Of a DNA stretch of 26,762 bases, positions 1 to 9,855 are shown piece after piece. The stretch lies in assembly GCA_032718475.1 (NCBI GenBank), contig JAUCBJ010003207.1, positions 1 to 26,762 of the forward strand, read 5' to 3'. Both the position numbers and the translations under genes were made by a program. The notes under the pieces were generated by a model that saw only the letters and a list, made by a program, of their open reading frames with translations, did no database searches and had not been told where the DNA came from. Source of the stretch: Nemertoderma westbladi (Eukaryota; Xenacoelomorpha; Nemertodermatida; Nemertodermatidae). Numbering within the stretch: the stretch's first letter is position 1; every line of letters begins with the position of its first letter.

Positions 1-450
1 AATAAGAGATATCAATTGATTGGTTCTAGATTAAAATTTAAAACAGACATTTCGAATTAAGTTTACTTTCACGTTCAAACATTTTTTAAGGCGCTTCGAA
101 AATGAACACCACCATCAAGGATACCAACAGTTTTCGGTTGAGATATTCTATTCACCGAGTGCAGATAGGTTAATAAAGAATCGAGGGAATGGTAGAATAA
201 TATATTCCACGTTATTTAACATGCAATGCGTAGCTTTTGGTTTCAATAAAACTTATTCTAGAAGAAATTAATGACTCTTCGGTATGCTCAACGTAGGCCA
301 TGGCTCACCTGTCTAGTTCATTATATCTACATTCTATCATACTATCTACTAGCTCATTAGGTACCCAACACCACCACCCTATGACCCCTCCCAATTTTCA
401 ATATTGTTTAAGGTAGTGGCAAGCCGACTTAAGGGCGTCACAATGATCCA
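1..450. other. AT-rich non-coding stretch, nothing recognised
   Basis: I see no conserved reading frame, tRNA-like box or tandem repeat here. It is the left flank of the inverted-repeat element that starts at 451. It could be WDR24 intron or intergenic DNA, since WDR24 runs leftwards and its 3' exons are not found in the window. Confidence 0.5.
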
Positions 451-1500
451 TTACAAGGGGTTGGTGGAACAGGAGTTTAAATTTAATTTAATAAAGTTGT
501 AATGTAATTTGATTTTGTTATTTTGTAAGCTTAGCCTATATCATATTTGGGGGCATTTGTTTAGCTTTGTCTTATAAAAATATACTGTATCTATATAATT
601 TTTTGGAGATATACTGTAGGTGGTACGTACTAAAAGGTAGAACGATCTATAACGGGCTACAACGATCTATAACGGGCTATAACTTCCCCATAACAAGCTA
701 TAACCACCTATAACGAGCTATAATCTGAAAATTTACAATAAAAAAACCTATTTTAGAATGGATTTATTATCCTAGTCAGTAATTTAATTAGGCAATTTGG
801 ATTTTTTTTAGTCCATAACGCATTTCATCTTTGTGGTATCACGAAATCAGTCATTACTGCATTAGTTAGCATGCCACTACTGCATTTTCTGACTTTCAAA
901 CAGTGCAGCAGAGGAGAGGTCTCTCATCTCTCTGTCTATCCTCCATCCTGCTATATCCGCTGTCAGCTTCTGGTCGATATAGAATACAGGAATGTGAGCA
1001 ATATAGGCCAATAAAAAAAACTTACCAGTATCAATTATCAATTAGGCATAGGCAGATAGGCCTACCCTAATTTTTAACCTGCGGGATTTTTCAGACCACC
1101 GTGTTAATACAAAAGTTAAACACACCCAAGGGGCGTTTTTTTAATGTAAATTTTCATATTATAGCTCGTTATAGGTGGTTATAGCCTGTTTATAGGAAAT
1201 TATAGCCCGTTATAGATCGTTATAGCCCGTTATAGATCGTTCTACCTTTTAGTACGTACCACTCTGCCACTGTAGGTTCTGTTTGTGTTTAGCCAGTCAT
1301 GAGTCTGATGTCCCTTACTGCTTTACTTTACATACCGGTACCGGTGTTTCATACTTTTGTGCTTTGCAGTTTTACCAGTTTGTTTAAGTAATCAGGCCCT
1401 GACGATACCCCAACGGGGAGAAATATATAGGCCGTTGTTTAAATTATCTTTTAATTGTCTTTCGGGGCTATAAAACTCCTGTTCCACCAACCCCTTGTAA
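451..1500. mobile_element. Non-autonomous DNA transposon (outer element) with 28-bp perfect TIRs
   Basis: Bases 451-478 (starting TTACAAGGGGTTGG) are the exact reverse complement of 1473-1500, so the 1050-bp segment is bounded by 28-bp perfect terminal inverted repeats. There is no reading frame for a transposase. Both termini can be read as a TA dinucleotide outside CAAGGGG, which would fit a TA target duplication of the Tc1/mariner type. I see no matching 8-bp flank. A second inverted-repeat element (about 620-1262) sits inside it, so this may be a host element carrying a nested insertion. Superfamily assignment is open. Confidence 0.7.
620..1262. mobile_element. Nested foldback/MITE-like element with ~118-bp inverted arms
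   Basis: Bases 620-737 and 1145-1262 are inverted copies of each other over 118 bp with only a few mismatches. They share the outer end TGGTACGTACTAAAAGG and a run of CTATAAC words. The internal 400 bp holds no coding frame. The octamer ACTGTAGG occurs at 613-620 and again at 1269-1276, so it may be a target duplication. In that case the right end extends a few bases further (it reads CAGAG inwards, a hAT-like terminus) and the left end has lost them. The element lies wholly within the 451-1500 element. Confidence 0.72.
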
Positions 1501-1980
1501 TTTTTAAAATAGCTCATTTATAAAGATTTGAAATGTTCTAAATATTTTAGGTTTTATAAAAAATGTTCTAGAACATATAATTTTGTTCTAGGCCACTATC
1601 CAAAAGATACAAAAATATAAAAAAACGTTATAGAATGAGAATAACTTGTTCTGGAACATTTTATAAGGAACATTTTCAAGACATTTTCAACAACAAAGTG
1701 TACATTGTTTATTTTGACCTAATTTATTTGCAGGAAGGATCTAGTTACACTTTGACATTGACATTATCCAATCACAAACAGTATTAGACTGAAGTAGTTT
1801 GTAAAAGGTAAAATCAAGTGCGAAATAGGTCAAAACCAGACCAATCTAGCAACTCGGTTTCCAAATCTATTACCTATTAAAGCAATTAAAACAAAAACAA
1901 TTATTATATTACAAAATTACTAGTGACAGGCCTAGCGGCCCGATAAGGAACCGACTTTTTATAAATAAAATAGACGATTG
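1501..1980. other. AT-rich non-coding spacer with TGTTCTAGAACA-type palindromes
   Basis: No gene is recognised. The 14-bp palindrome ATGTTCTAGAACAT lies at 1563-1576, and related TTCnnGAA words recur nearby, for example TTCTGGAA near 1650. They could be chance or remnants of an AT-rich repeat. Confidence 0.4.
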
Positions 1981-2222
1981 GGGTCGACTCGGCTCGCTGG
2001 ACTCGACTCGGCTTGGTCCGGCTCAACTCGGTTCGATTCGGCTCGATCCTCTCGATTCGGCTTGATCGGCTTGACTCAGCTCGATCGGCTCGGTCTGGGT
2101 CGATTGGACTCAACTTGGTTGGACTCGGCTCAATTGGGCTCGACTCATCTCTATTGGGCTCGACTCGGCTCGATCGGCTCGGTACAGCTCGATTGGGCTC
2201 GATTGGTCTTGACTCGGTCTTG
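1981..2222. repeat. Degenerate 5/10-bp TCGA-rich tandem repeat
   Basis: Short words such as CTCGA, GGCTCG, GATTGG and ACTCGG recur in roughly 5- or 10-bp steps over about 240 bp. The repeat is too degenerate to be recently amplified. It gives spurious Ser/Arg/Leu-rich reading frames on both strands, which I do not regard as genes. Its right end (TTGACTCGGTCTTGACTAAC) passes without a gap into minisatellite A. Confidence 0.75.
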
Positions 2223-4308
2223 ACTAACTAACAGTATCACATGTGTAAGTGGAGACTAACCATATCGCATGTGTAAGTGGAGACTAACTAACCGTATCGC
2301 ATGTGTAAGTGGAGACTAACTAACCGTATCACATGTGTAAGTGGAGACTAACCGTATCGCATGTGTAAGTGGAGACTAACCGTATCGCATGTGTAAATGG
2401 AGACTAACTAACCGTATCACATGTGTAAGTGGAGACTAACTAACCGTATCGCATGTGTAAGTGGAGACTAACCATATCGCATGTGTAAGTGGAGACTAAC
2501 CGTATCGCATGTGTAAATGGAGACTAACTAACCGTATCGCATGTGTAAGTGGAGACAAACCGTATCGCATGTGTAAATGGAGACTAACTAACCGTATCGC
2601 ATGTGTAAATGGAGACTAACTAACCGTATCGCATGTGTAAGTGGAGACTAACTAACCGTATCGCATGTGTAAGTGGAGACTAACTAACCGTATCGCATGT
2701 GTAAGTGGAGACTAACCGTATCACATGTGTAAGTGGAGACTAACTAACCGTATCGCATGTGTAAGTGGAGACTAACCGTATCGCATTTGTAAGTGGAGAC
2801 TAACTAACCGTATCACATGTGTAAATGGAGACTAACTAACCGTATCGCATGTGTAAGTGGAGACTAACTAACCGTATCACATGTGTAAGTGGAGACTAAC
2901 CGTATCGCATGTGTAAGTGGAGACTAACCGTATCACATGTGTAAGTGGAGACTAACTAACCGTATCACATGTGTAAGTGGAGACTAACCGTATCGCATGT
3001 GTAAGTGGAGACTAACCGTATCACATGTGTAAGTGGAGACTAACCGTATCGCATTTGTAAGTGGAGACTAACTAACCGTATCACATGTGTAAATGGAGAC
3101 TAACTAACCGTATCGCATGTGTAAGTGGAGACTAACTAACCGTATCACATGTGTAAGTGGAGACTAACCGTATCGCATGTGTAAATGGAGACTAACTAAC
3201 CGTATCGCATGTGTAAATGGAGACTAACTAACCGTATCGCATGTGTAAGTGGAGACCAACTAACCTTATCACATGTGTAAATGGAGACTAACTAACCGTA
3301 TCGCATGTGTAAGTGGAGACTAACCGTATCGCATGTGTAAGTGGAGAATAACTAACCGTATCGCATGTGTAAGTGGAGACTAACTAACCGTATCGCATGT
3401 GTAAGTGGAGACTAACCGTATCACATGTGTAAATGGAGACTAACTAACCGTATCACATGTGTAAATGGAGACCAACTAACCGTATCACATGTGTCAATGG
3501 AGACTAACAACCGTATCGCATGTGTAAGTGGAGACTAACTAACCGTATCGCATGTGTAAATGGAGACTAACTAACCATATCGCATGTGTAAGTGGAGACT
3601 AACCGTATCGCATGTGTAAGTGGAGACTAACTAACCGTATCGCATGTGTAAGTGGAGACTAACCGTATCACATGTGTAAATGGAGATTAACTAACCGTAT
3701 CACATGTGTAAGTGGAGACTAACTAACCGTATCGCATGTGTAAGTGGAGACTAACTAACCGTATCGCATGTGTAAGTGGAGACTAACTAACCGTATCGCA
3801 TGTGTAAATGGAGACTAACTAACCGTATCGCATGTGTAAGTGGAGACTAACTAACCGTATCGCATGTGTAAGTGGAGACTAACCGTATCGTATGTGTAAG
3901 TGGAGACTAACCGTATCGTATGTGTAAGTGGAGACTAACTAACCGTATCGCATGTGTAAGTGGAGACTAACTAACCGTATCACATGTGTAAATGGAGACT
4001 AACTAACCGTATCACATGTGTAAATGGAGACTAACCGTATCGTATGTGTAAGTGGAGACTAACCGTATCGCATGTGTAAGTGGAGACTAACTAACCGTAT
4101 CGCATGTGTAAATGGAGACTAACTAACCGTATCGCATGTGTGAGTGGAGACTAACTAACCGTATCGCATGTGTAAGTGGAGACTAACTAACCGTATCACA
4201 TGTGTAAGTGGAGACTAACCGTATCGCATGTGTAAGTGGAGACTAACTAACCGTATCGCATGTGTAAGTGGAGACTAACTAACCGTATCACATGTGTAAA
4301 TGGAGACT
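2223..4308. repeat. Minisatellite A, array 1 (28/32-bp units, ~68 copies)
   Basis: Tandem units come in two lengths, 32 and 28 bp, differing by one copy of the tetranucleotide ACTA (ACTAACTAAC against ACTAAC). Each unit continues through CCGTATC, GCATGTG or ACATGTG, and TAAGTGGAG or TAAATGGAG. About 2.1 kb of nearly pure array is present. Three binary variants recur: unit length, TCGCAT/TCACAT and AAGT/AAAT. Rarer changes include CCATATC and TCGTATG. On the plus strand a unit contains GTAAGT (donor-like) and CTAAC (branch-point-like). On the minus strand it contains CGGTTAGT. The array may lie within WDR24 intron sequence, since exon 2 abuts array 2. Confidence 0.97.
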
Positions 4309-5134
4309 GTCAATGTAGACATTTTGTCCTGAGCCCAGAAAGACCGGCTTTGGAATCTCGGTGTTTTCAGTCTTTAGCCCAACATTAGTAGGCTTAATTA
4401 TAGAACGTATATCTGTTAACTCACAAACAAACCAATTCATATCACATATCAATCAAACTTAACTTAACATTTTACTGCTATTTACTGTCGGTTATTCATT
4501 ATATCTGTTGATGGAATATTATATTTGGAATACTGATAAATAATCAGACACCCCAATCTTCTTGATATACTGAAGGTTAGAGAGACCGGTTACATATAAC
4601 GATTGCGACTTACATTAAAGTGGTTTGAAGTGAATCAAATGCTATTTCATAAGCACTACATGTACCGTCTGTTGTTCTCTTTATATGTGACTAAAATTAG
4701 TGAAGGTCGGCAGATCAGTGTGCAGCATTGCGCAGTATTGTGTATGATTGTGACTGATAACAAAGCATCTCCTAAAGAATGCGCCATATACGTGAATCTA
4801 TAGCCATCCCGTTGTGTTTAGTTTAAGTCATAACTCTGTTTACATATTTAGAACGCCACGTCCTAAAGGAACTGTTAATATTTCCAGAAAGTGAATAATA
4901 TTTGTCAGAGATTATATATTACGATCAATCGAATAATACAGTAGGCCTACCCCGCAATACGGTTAGGCTTCCGAATCCAGTCTCCCGGGTATATCCAGCG
5001 GGTGAATGATCGCGCATAGACTGGCTTCGGCTAATGTAGTGTATCAAATACTTGTCATAGGCTAAAGACGATCTATTATCTAAAAGACATCCCAATTTGG
5101 CAGGTTAAACTGCTAAAGGTCTGAAAGCGCGAAC
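4309..5134. other. Unique segment interrupting minisatellite A
   Basis: This 826-bp segment separates the two arrays. I see no recognisable exon of WDR24 on the minus strand and no credible gene on the plus strand; the only frame, near 4603-4803, has no recognised features. It contains an imperfect inverted repeat (4971-4983 with 5018-5030) and one TAGGCCTA (4942-4949). The array breaks off after GGAGACT on the left and resumes with ACTAACC on the right. The segment could be an insertion into the array or the ancestral spacer between two amplified blocks. Confidence 0.6.
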
Positions 5135-6490
5135 ACTAACCGTATCGCATGTGTAAGTGGAGACTAACTAACCGTATCGCATGTGTAAGTGGAGACTAAC
5201 TAACCGTATCGCATGTGTAAGTGGAGACTAACTAACCGTATCGCATGTGTAAATGGAGACTAACTAACCGTATCGCATGTGTAAGTGGAGACTAACCGTA
5301 TCGCATGTGTAAGTGGAGACTAACTAACCGTATCGCATGTGTAAGTGGAGACTAACTAACCGTATCGCATGTGTAAATGGAGACTAACTAACCGTATCGC
5401 ATGTGTAAGTGGAGACTAACTAACCGTATCGCATGTGTAAATGGAGACTAACGGTATCGCATGTGTAAATGGAGACTAACTAACCGTATCGCATGTGTAA
5501 GTGGAGACTAACTAACCGTATCGCATGTGTAAGTGGAGACTAACTAACCGTATCGCATGTGTAAGTGGAGACTAACTAACCGTATCGCATGTGTAAATGG
5601 AGACTAACTAACCGTATCGCATGTGTAAGTGGAGACTAACTAACCGTATCACATGTGTAAGTGGAGACTAACTAACCGTATCGCATGTGTAAGTGGAGAC
5701 TAACTAACCGTATCGCATGTGTAAGTGGAGACTAACTAACCGTATCGCATGTGTAAATGGAGACTAACCGTATCGCATGTGTAAATGGAGACTAACTAAC
5801 CGTATCGCATGTGTAAGTGGAGACTAACTAACCGTATCGCATGTGTAAGTGGAGACTAACTAACCGTATCGCATGTGTAAATGGAGACTAACCGTATCGC
5901 ATGTGTAAATGGAGACTAACTAACCGTATCGCATGTGTAAGTGGAGACTAACTAACCGTATCGCATGTGTAAATGGAGACTAACCGTATCGCATGTGTAA
6001 GTGGAGACTAACTAACCGTATCGCATGTGTAAGTGGAGACTAACCGTATCGCATGTGTAAGTGGAGACTAACTAACCGTATCGCATGTGTAAATGGAGAC
6101 TAACTAACCGTATCGCATGTGTAAATGGAGACTAACTAACCGTATCGCATGTGTAAGTGGAGACTAACCGTATCGCATGTGTAAGTGGAGACTAACCGTA
6201 TCGCATGTGTAAGTGGAGACTAACTAACCGTATCGCATGTGTAAGTGGAGACTAACCGTATCGCATGTGTAAGTGGAGACTAACTAACCGTATCGCATGT
6301 GTAAATGGAGACTAACTAACCGTATCGCATGTGTAAGTGGAGACTAACCGTATCGCATGTGTAAGTGGAGACTAACCGTATCGCATGTGTAAGTGGAGAC
6401 TAACTAACCGTATCACATGTGTAAGTGGAGACTAACCGTATCGCATGTGTAAATGGAGACTAACTAACCGTATCGCATGTGTAAGTGGAG
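5135..6490. repeat. Minisatellite A, array 2 (28/32-bp units, ~44 copies)
   Basis: The unit is the same as in the 2223-4308 array, with the same 28/32-bp length polymorphism and AAGT/AAAT variation. The GCAT variant is almost fixed here; I find ACAT only near 5650 and 6412, whereas array 1 has many. The last unit (up to GTAAGTGGAG at 6481-6490) fuses directly with the end of WDR24 exon 2, with no spacer. Confidence 0.97.
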
Positions 6491-7362
6491 AGCGACGAAC
6501 AATACTCTGTGTTGAATCCATCCGACTCGGGTTTACTTCTCCTGTTGAACATCATTGGTCGTTGTGATTGGGCGTATTGGGGCTTCTGTAGGACAACGCC
6601 CCCAAGCGGCGGCTGCAAGGATCGACGCGAGCTGTCGGACGACCCGGTCGCTAGGGCGACTGCGTCCCCTCGGGAGTTCACGCTGAGTCCGACAGGGGGC
6701 GCCATCTCGGCGGTGCGGATCCCGTCTACGCGGCAGTTGAGACGGGCGATGGAGGAATCCTTGGAGACGGTGAGTAAAGTCATCCCCTCGGAGTCCTGTC
6801 GCCACCAAGAGAAGTCTGTGGTAACGTCCTTGTGGTTGTGGAAGGATTGGATGGGGATGTAAGGACGTTTAATATCCCAGATATTCACGGTAAAGTCGAT
6901 AAGGAGGGAGGAAGTGGTTAGCTGTCTGGCGAATCCCGGACGCCACTTAACGCGAGCCACCGAGGCTATCGTCTGTATGGTCTGCTTCTCCCGGATAGGG
7001 GAGACCCCGAGGTCCCAGACCTTGACGAGTTTGTCTCGACCGCCGGTGGCTAGGAGACCGTTGGCTACGTCCAGCGCGAACACTGGCCCCGTGTGGGCCG
7101 TAAAGTCCCACTGTCGTCGGTCCGGGGACCGCAGACTCCATTGCTCCACGGTTCCGTTCTCCAACGCGACGATAAACTCCCGGTTCACGAACATTACGTC
7201 GCGAACGCGTTCCCCCACGTGGAACGTCTGAACCGAGAGTTTTTCTCGCAGGTCGAACAGCTTCACGAGGCCGTCGTGAGCGCCGCTCAGTAGGACGTGG
7301 TGCTCGTCGTTATGGAAACGGATACGGTTCACGGTCTGCGCGTGTTCGCTGTACACCGTGTC
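6469..7362 (-). CDS. WDR24: WDR24, exon 2 (partial gene; WD40 propeller of GATOR2 subunit)
   Basis: This exon continues exon 1 in phase 0 after the acceptor TTTTAG (7368-7363) and adds about 298 codons. WD-type blades are visible in the joined protein: SGAHDGLVKLFDLR near residues 126-139, ENGTVEQWSLR near 168-178, ATGGRDKLVKVWDLG near 205-219, and VNIWDIKRP near 259-267. IASVARVKWRP (about 232-242) is typical of animal WDR24. WDR24 is part of GATOR2, which acts at the lysosome surface and counters GATOR1 to allow mTORC1 activation. The 3' limit is uncertain: similarity fades around CSSLS, and the best donor (ACG then GTTAGT) is at 6469/6468, inside the first minisatellite unit. Without splicing, a stop follows at 6460-6462. 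The middle and C-terminal RING-type region of WDR24 is not seen. The exon is much more GC-rich than its surroundings. Confidence 0.93.
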
Positions 7363-7587
7363 CTAAAAGCAAACAACTTAGATTTAATAACAACACCAGT
7401 ACCGGTATTTCGATTAAGAACCCAGGGTGATAAGGGGAAATCGACGCATAAAATCAGCTGGTTTAGAGAAATATCACATAACCTTTGCTATCACGTAACC
7501 TTTGCTACTGACTCTCAATTTATTGTTTTGGTTAGAATAGCCAGCATATTACTGGTACGAGCTATTATAATTACCATGGATACCAAC
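7363..7587 (-). other. WDR24: WDR24 intron 1 (225 bp)
   Basis: The donor is CAG then GTTGGT at 7587, and the acceptor is TTGCTTTTAG ending at 7363. The intron is phase 0. Joining the exons gives ARNKQ-DTVYSEHAQTVN, which matches the spacing expected in WDR24. The intron contains one TACCGGTA (7400-7407). Confidence 0.9.
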
Positions 7588-7887
7588 CTGTTTATTACGG
7601 GCTCCCTTCTGCAGGTTCCACAATACAACGGAACCATTAGTAGCTGCGCTAGCTATAACATTCTCATCGAATGGGTTCCAAGCCACATCGGTGGAACTGT
7701 AAGTGAGATTTAGATTCCTCCCAACACGAAGGTTGGCTATCTCTTTAAATTCGCTGTCCTCCACACTGTAGACTTTGAATAGATTGCGACCAACAGTGGC
7801 AACTCTAAGTCCAATAGGAAGGTCTTTAAGATCCCGCGATGGCGAAAGGGATAACGCGCTGACTGGGAAACCAACGGACGCAGACAT
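7588..7887 (-). CDS. WDR24: WDR24, exon 1 (N-terminus)
   Basis: One hundred codons encode the start of the WD40 propeller. LRVGRNLNLTYSSTDVAW (residues 53-70) and ASAATNGSVVLWNL (79-92) correspond to the first blade of WDR24, a GATOR2 component. The start ATG at 7887 is supported by an in-frame stop at 7915-7917 upstream, and I see no acceptor forcing an earlier start. The N-terminus before GRNLFKVYSVE is poorly conserved, as in the family. The gene is transcribed leftwards, away from the single-exon gene at 9856, leaving an upstream region of about 2 kb that may hold both promoters. Confidence 0.92.
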
Positions 7888-9855
7888 TGTTGTAGCATTA
7901 GTTACAAAGCGAGTCTATCCGCTAGTACTTTATACAGTGTCTAACAACACTCCAACTCCACTAACTCCAGTAGTACCACCCCGCAGTGCCGAAATGTTTT
8001 TAATACAGTTAATTATTAAAGTACATCACATCAGATCATCATCATCAAATTATAACGTACCTCTCTAGCCTACAGTTGTTATACTAGGCTAATTAACTTG
8101 GAAGAACTCGGAACTGGGGTGATTATGAGAAACAACACAGCATACACTGAGTAGGGATTATTGTGTTGTTGGAAATATGTTGCAATGCTTTATTAATACA
8201 CTCATTATTGATTAAGATTTATGGTCAACAACATACAATGTAATATCATATGAGCTAGAGCTAGGTTACATTACACAATAAACATTGTGGGATCAGTACT
8301 GGTATTGGTATAATAATATGTAGGTTTAGCATAAGGTACTCTTACTCACTCATTCAGTATTATAGGCCTATCGCTTTCAACTAACTGCGTAATATTTACA
8401 AGTTTTCATAAGATATTTTAGGCATTAATATAATATTGAAAAAAACAACAGAGACAGGCAGACAGACATGGAAATGAACTGTTTCAGTGTTCAGGGAATA
8501 TCTGCGGCGTGTTTGAGGTTGTTTGTTGTGCCCCATTTAGTTTGCAAAACTGCATTTAATTTACTGAACGTTAGCGAGGTTAATTAAAAATTTGAATAAT
8601 ATAAGATGAGATGCATCGTTTTTATTTTATGAAGTTTGGTATCTAATACAATAGTAAACATAATAAGAACCTGTGTTCAGAAAAACGATTTTTATTTTGA
8701 TTCCAGAGGTAGTTCCTTGCCCAGACCACCGGTGTAAACATACTTAAAAGGATTAAAGGCGGGTAGCAGATCTGTGGGTGGTATCATTGGTCAAAATTGA
8801 GTTTATTGCCAATATTTCGGCCCAAACATGAAATTATATTGAAACAAATGAACAATATAAAACAAACAACAGGCCTTCAACAGGGCAGCTCGGTAATGCC
8901 TAACTACTGATTTTTATTTAGATGTACAATACTAATGTAGTACATATGTATATTTTGAAAGTTTTTGGTTTTATTGTTGAAATCTAATTGGTGGCCATAG
9001 TATTTGATAATTCAAGTCACCATTCCTGATAGTAATCAATAAAATTTGTTCTCGCTTCAAACTCCAAGAAACCATTACTTGGTTGCACCCAGGATTGCAC
9101 ATTTACAACAACTTCTCTTCTGTTGTGTAACAGTAGGTTTGCCCATTACTATATTATACATTATCAGTAGATATGGGGGGGCACACCCATAACCAAACGA
9201 ATACAAATATATGCAGGCTAAGCAAACTTACAGTAGATGCCACTCCCATATATAATAATAGAGAGCTGCCTCTCCCCAAGTCAATTAATTAGTATGTATT
9301 CTTACGAACCTCAATACATTTAACAATATTAGTTTCCGTAGACGAGGCTAGCGATTCCTAATGACATACCATTTCTTTTCCATTATTTTGATGAATGCCA
9401 ACTGAAATTTCCATAGGCCAAAGCAGGGAATTATATTATTATACTGTAATACATAAAAGGATTTTCATTTATCACAGCATTATGCTTGTCTTTCTACATT
9501 ATGGAGGATAATTATTTTAATAGTATACCTACAGTATTCTTAAAGAAACCAATATCAGAAGAGACCAAGAGAAATACGATAGAAATACAAATCGTTTCAA
9601 ATGTAACAATAATGTATATTGGACTTTGAAATTCTCCAAAATAGTAATTAGACATTATTAATCAAACAGGATTATTAAACACTATGAATCATCGCTCCTT
9701 CCACCGCGAGGGACCGGAATGTACAGTATTGTACTAGAGTAGGCTCTGTGGTGAGTATGTTGGGCATGTTATAGATAATATTAATAAATTTGTATATTGT
9801 TTATAATACACGAACTCGAATTTGTTACAAACTGTATGAAACATTCATATCATTC
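7888..9855. other. Intergenic region between divergent genes
   Basis: About 2 kb of AT-rich DNA lies between the WDR24 start and the ATG of the 404-residue gene. I see no credible reading frame, tRNA or tandem repeat. It should hold the promoters and 5' UTRs of both genes, but I can point to no specific core element. One TAGGCCTA lies at 8363-8370. A donor-like GTGAGT is near 9751, but no acceptor AG follows before the ATG, so I do not propose a 5' UTR intron. Confidence 0.5.

Noticed and set aside
1904-2231. Ser/Arg- and Leu-rich reading frames on both strands
   Set aside because: They are translations of the degenerate TCGA-rich tandem repeat, with mutually overlapping frames and no conserved motif.
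4603-4803. 66-codon plus-strand frame in the island between A arrays
   Set aside because: No ATG start and no recognisable motif, in unique AT-rich DNA.
2223-6490. CRISPR-like array (regular ~30-bp repeats)
   Set aside because: Units are directly adjacent with no unique spacers, and the genome is eukaryotic. It is a minisatellite.
6485-7293. Plus-strand frames of 125, 105 and 66 codons, and other minus frames, over WDR24 exon 2
   Set aside because: They are antisense or off-frame shadows of the GC-rich conserved WDR24 exon.
9790-9855. Upstream extension of the DUF4336-like protein by 22 codons
   Set aside because: It would need a TTG start; the first ATG in frame is at 9856 and an in-frame stop lies at 9772-9774.
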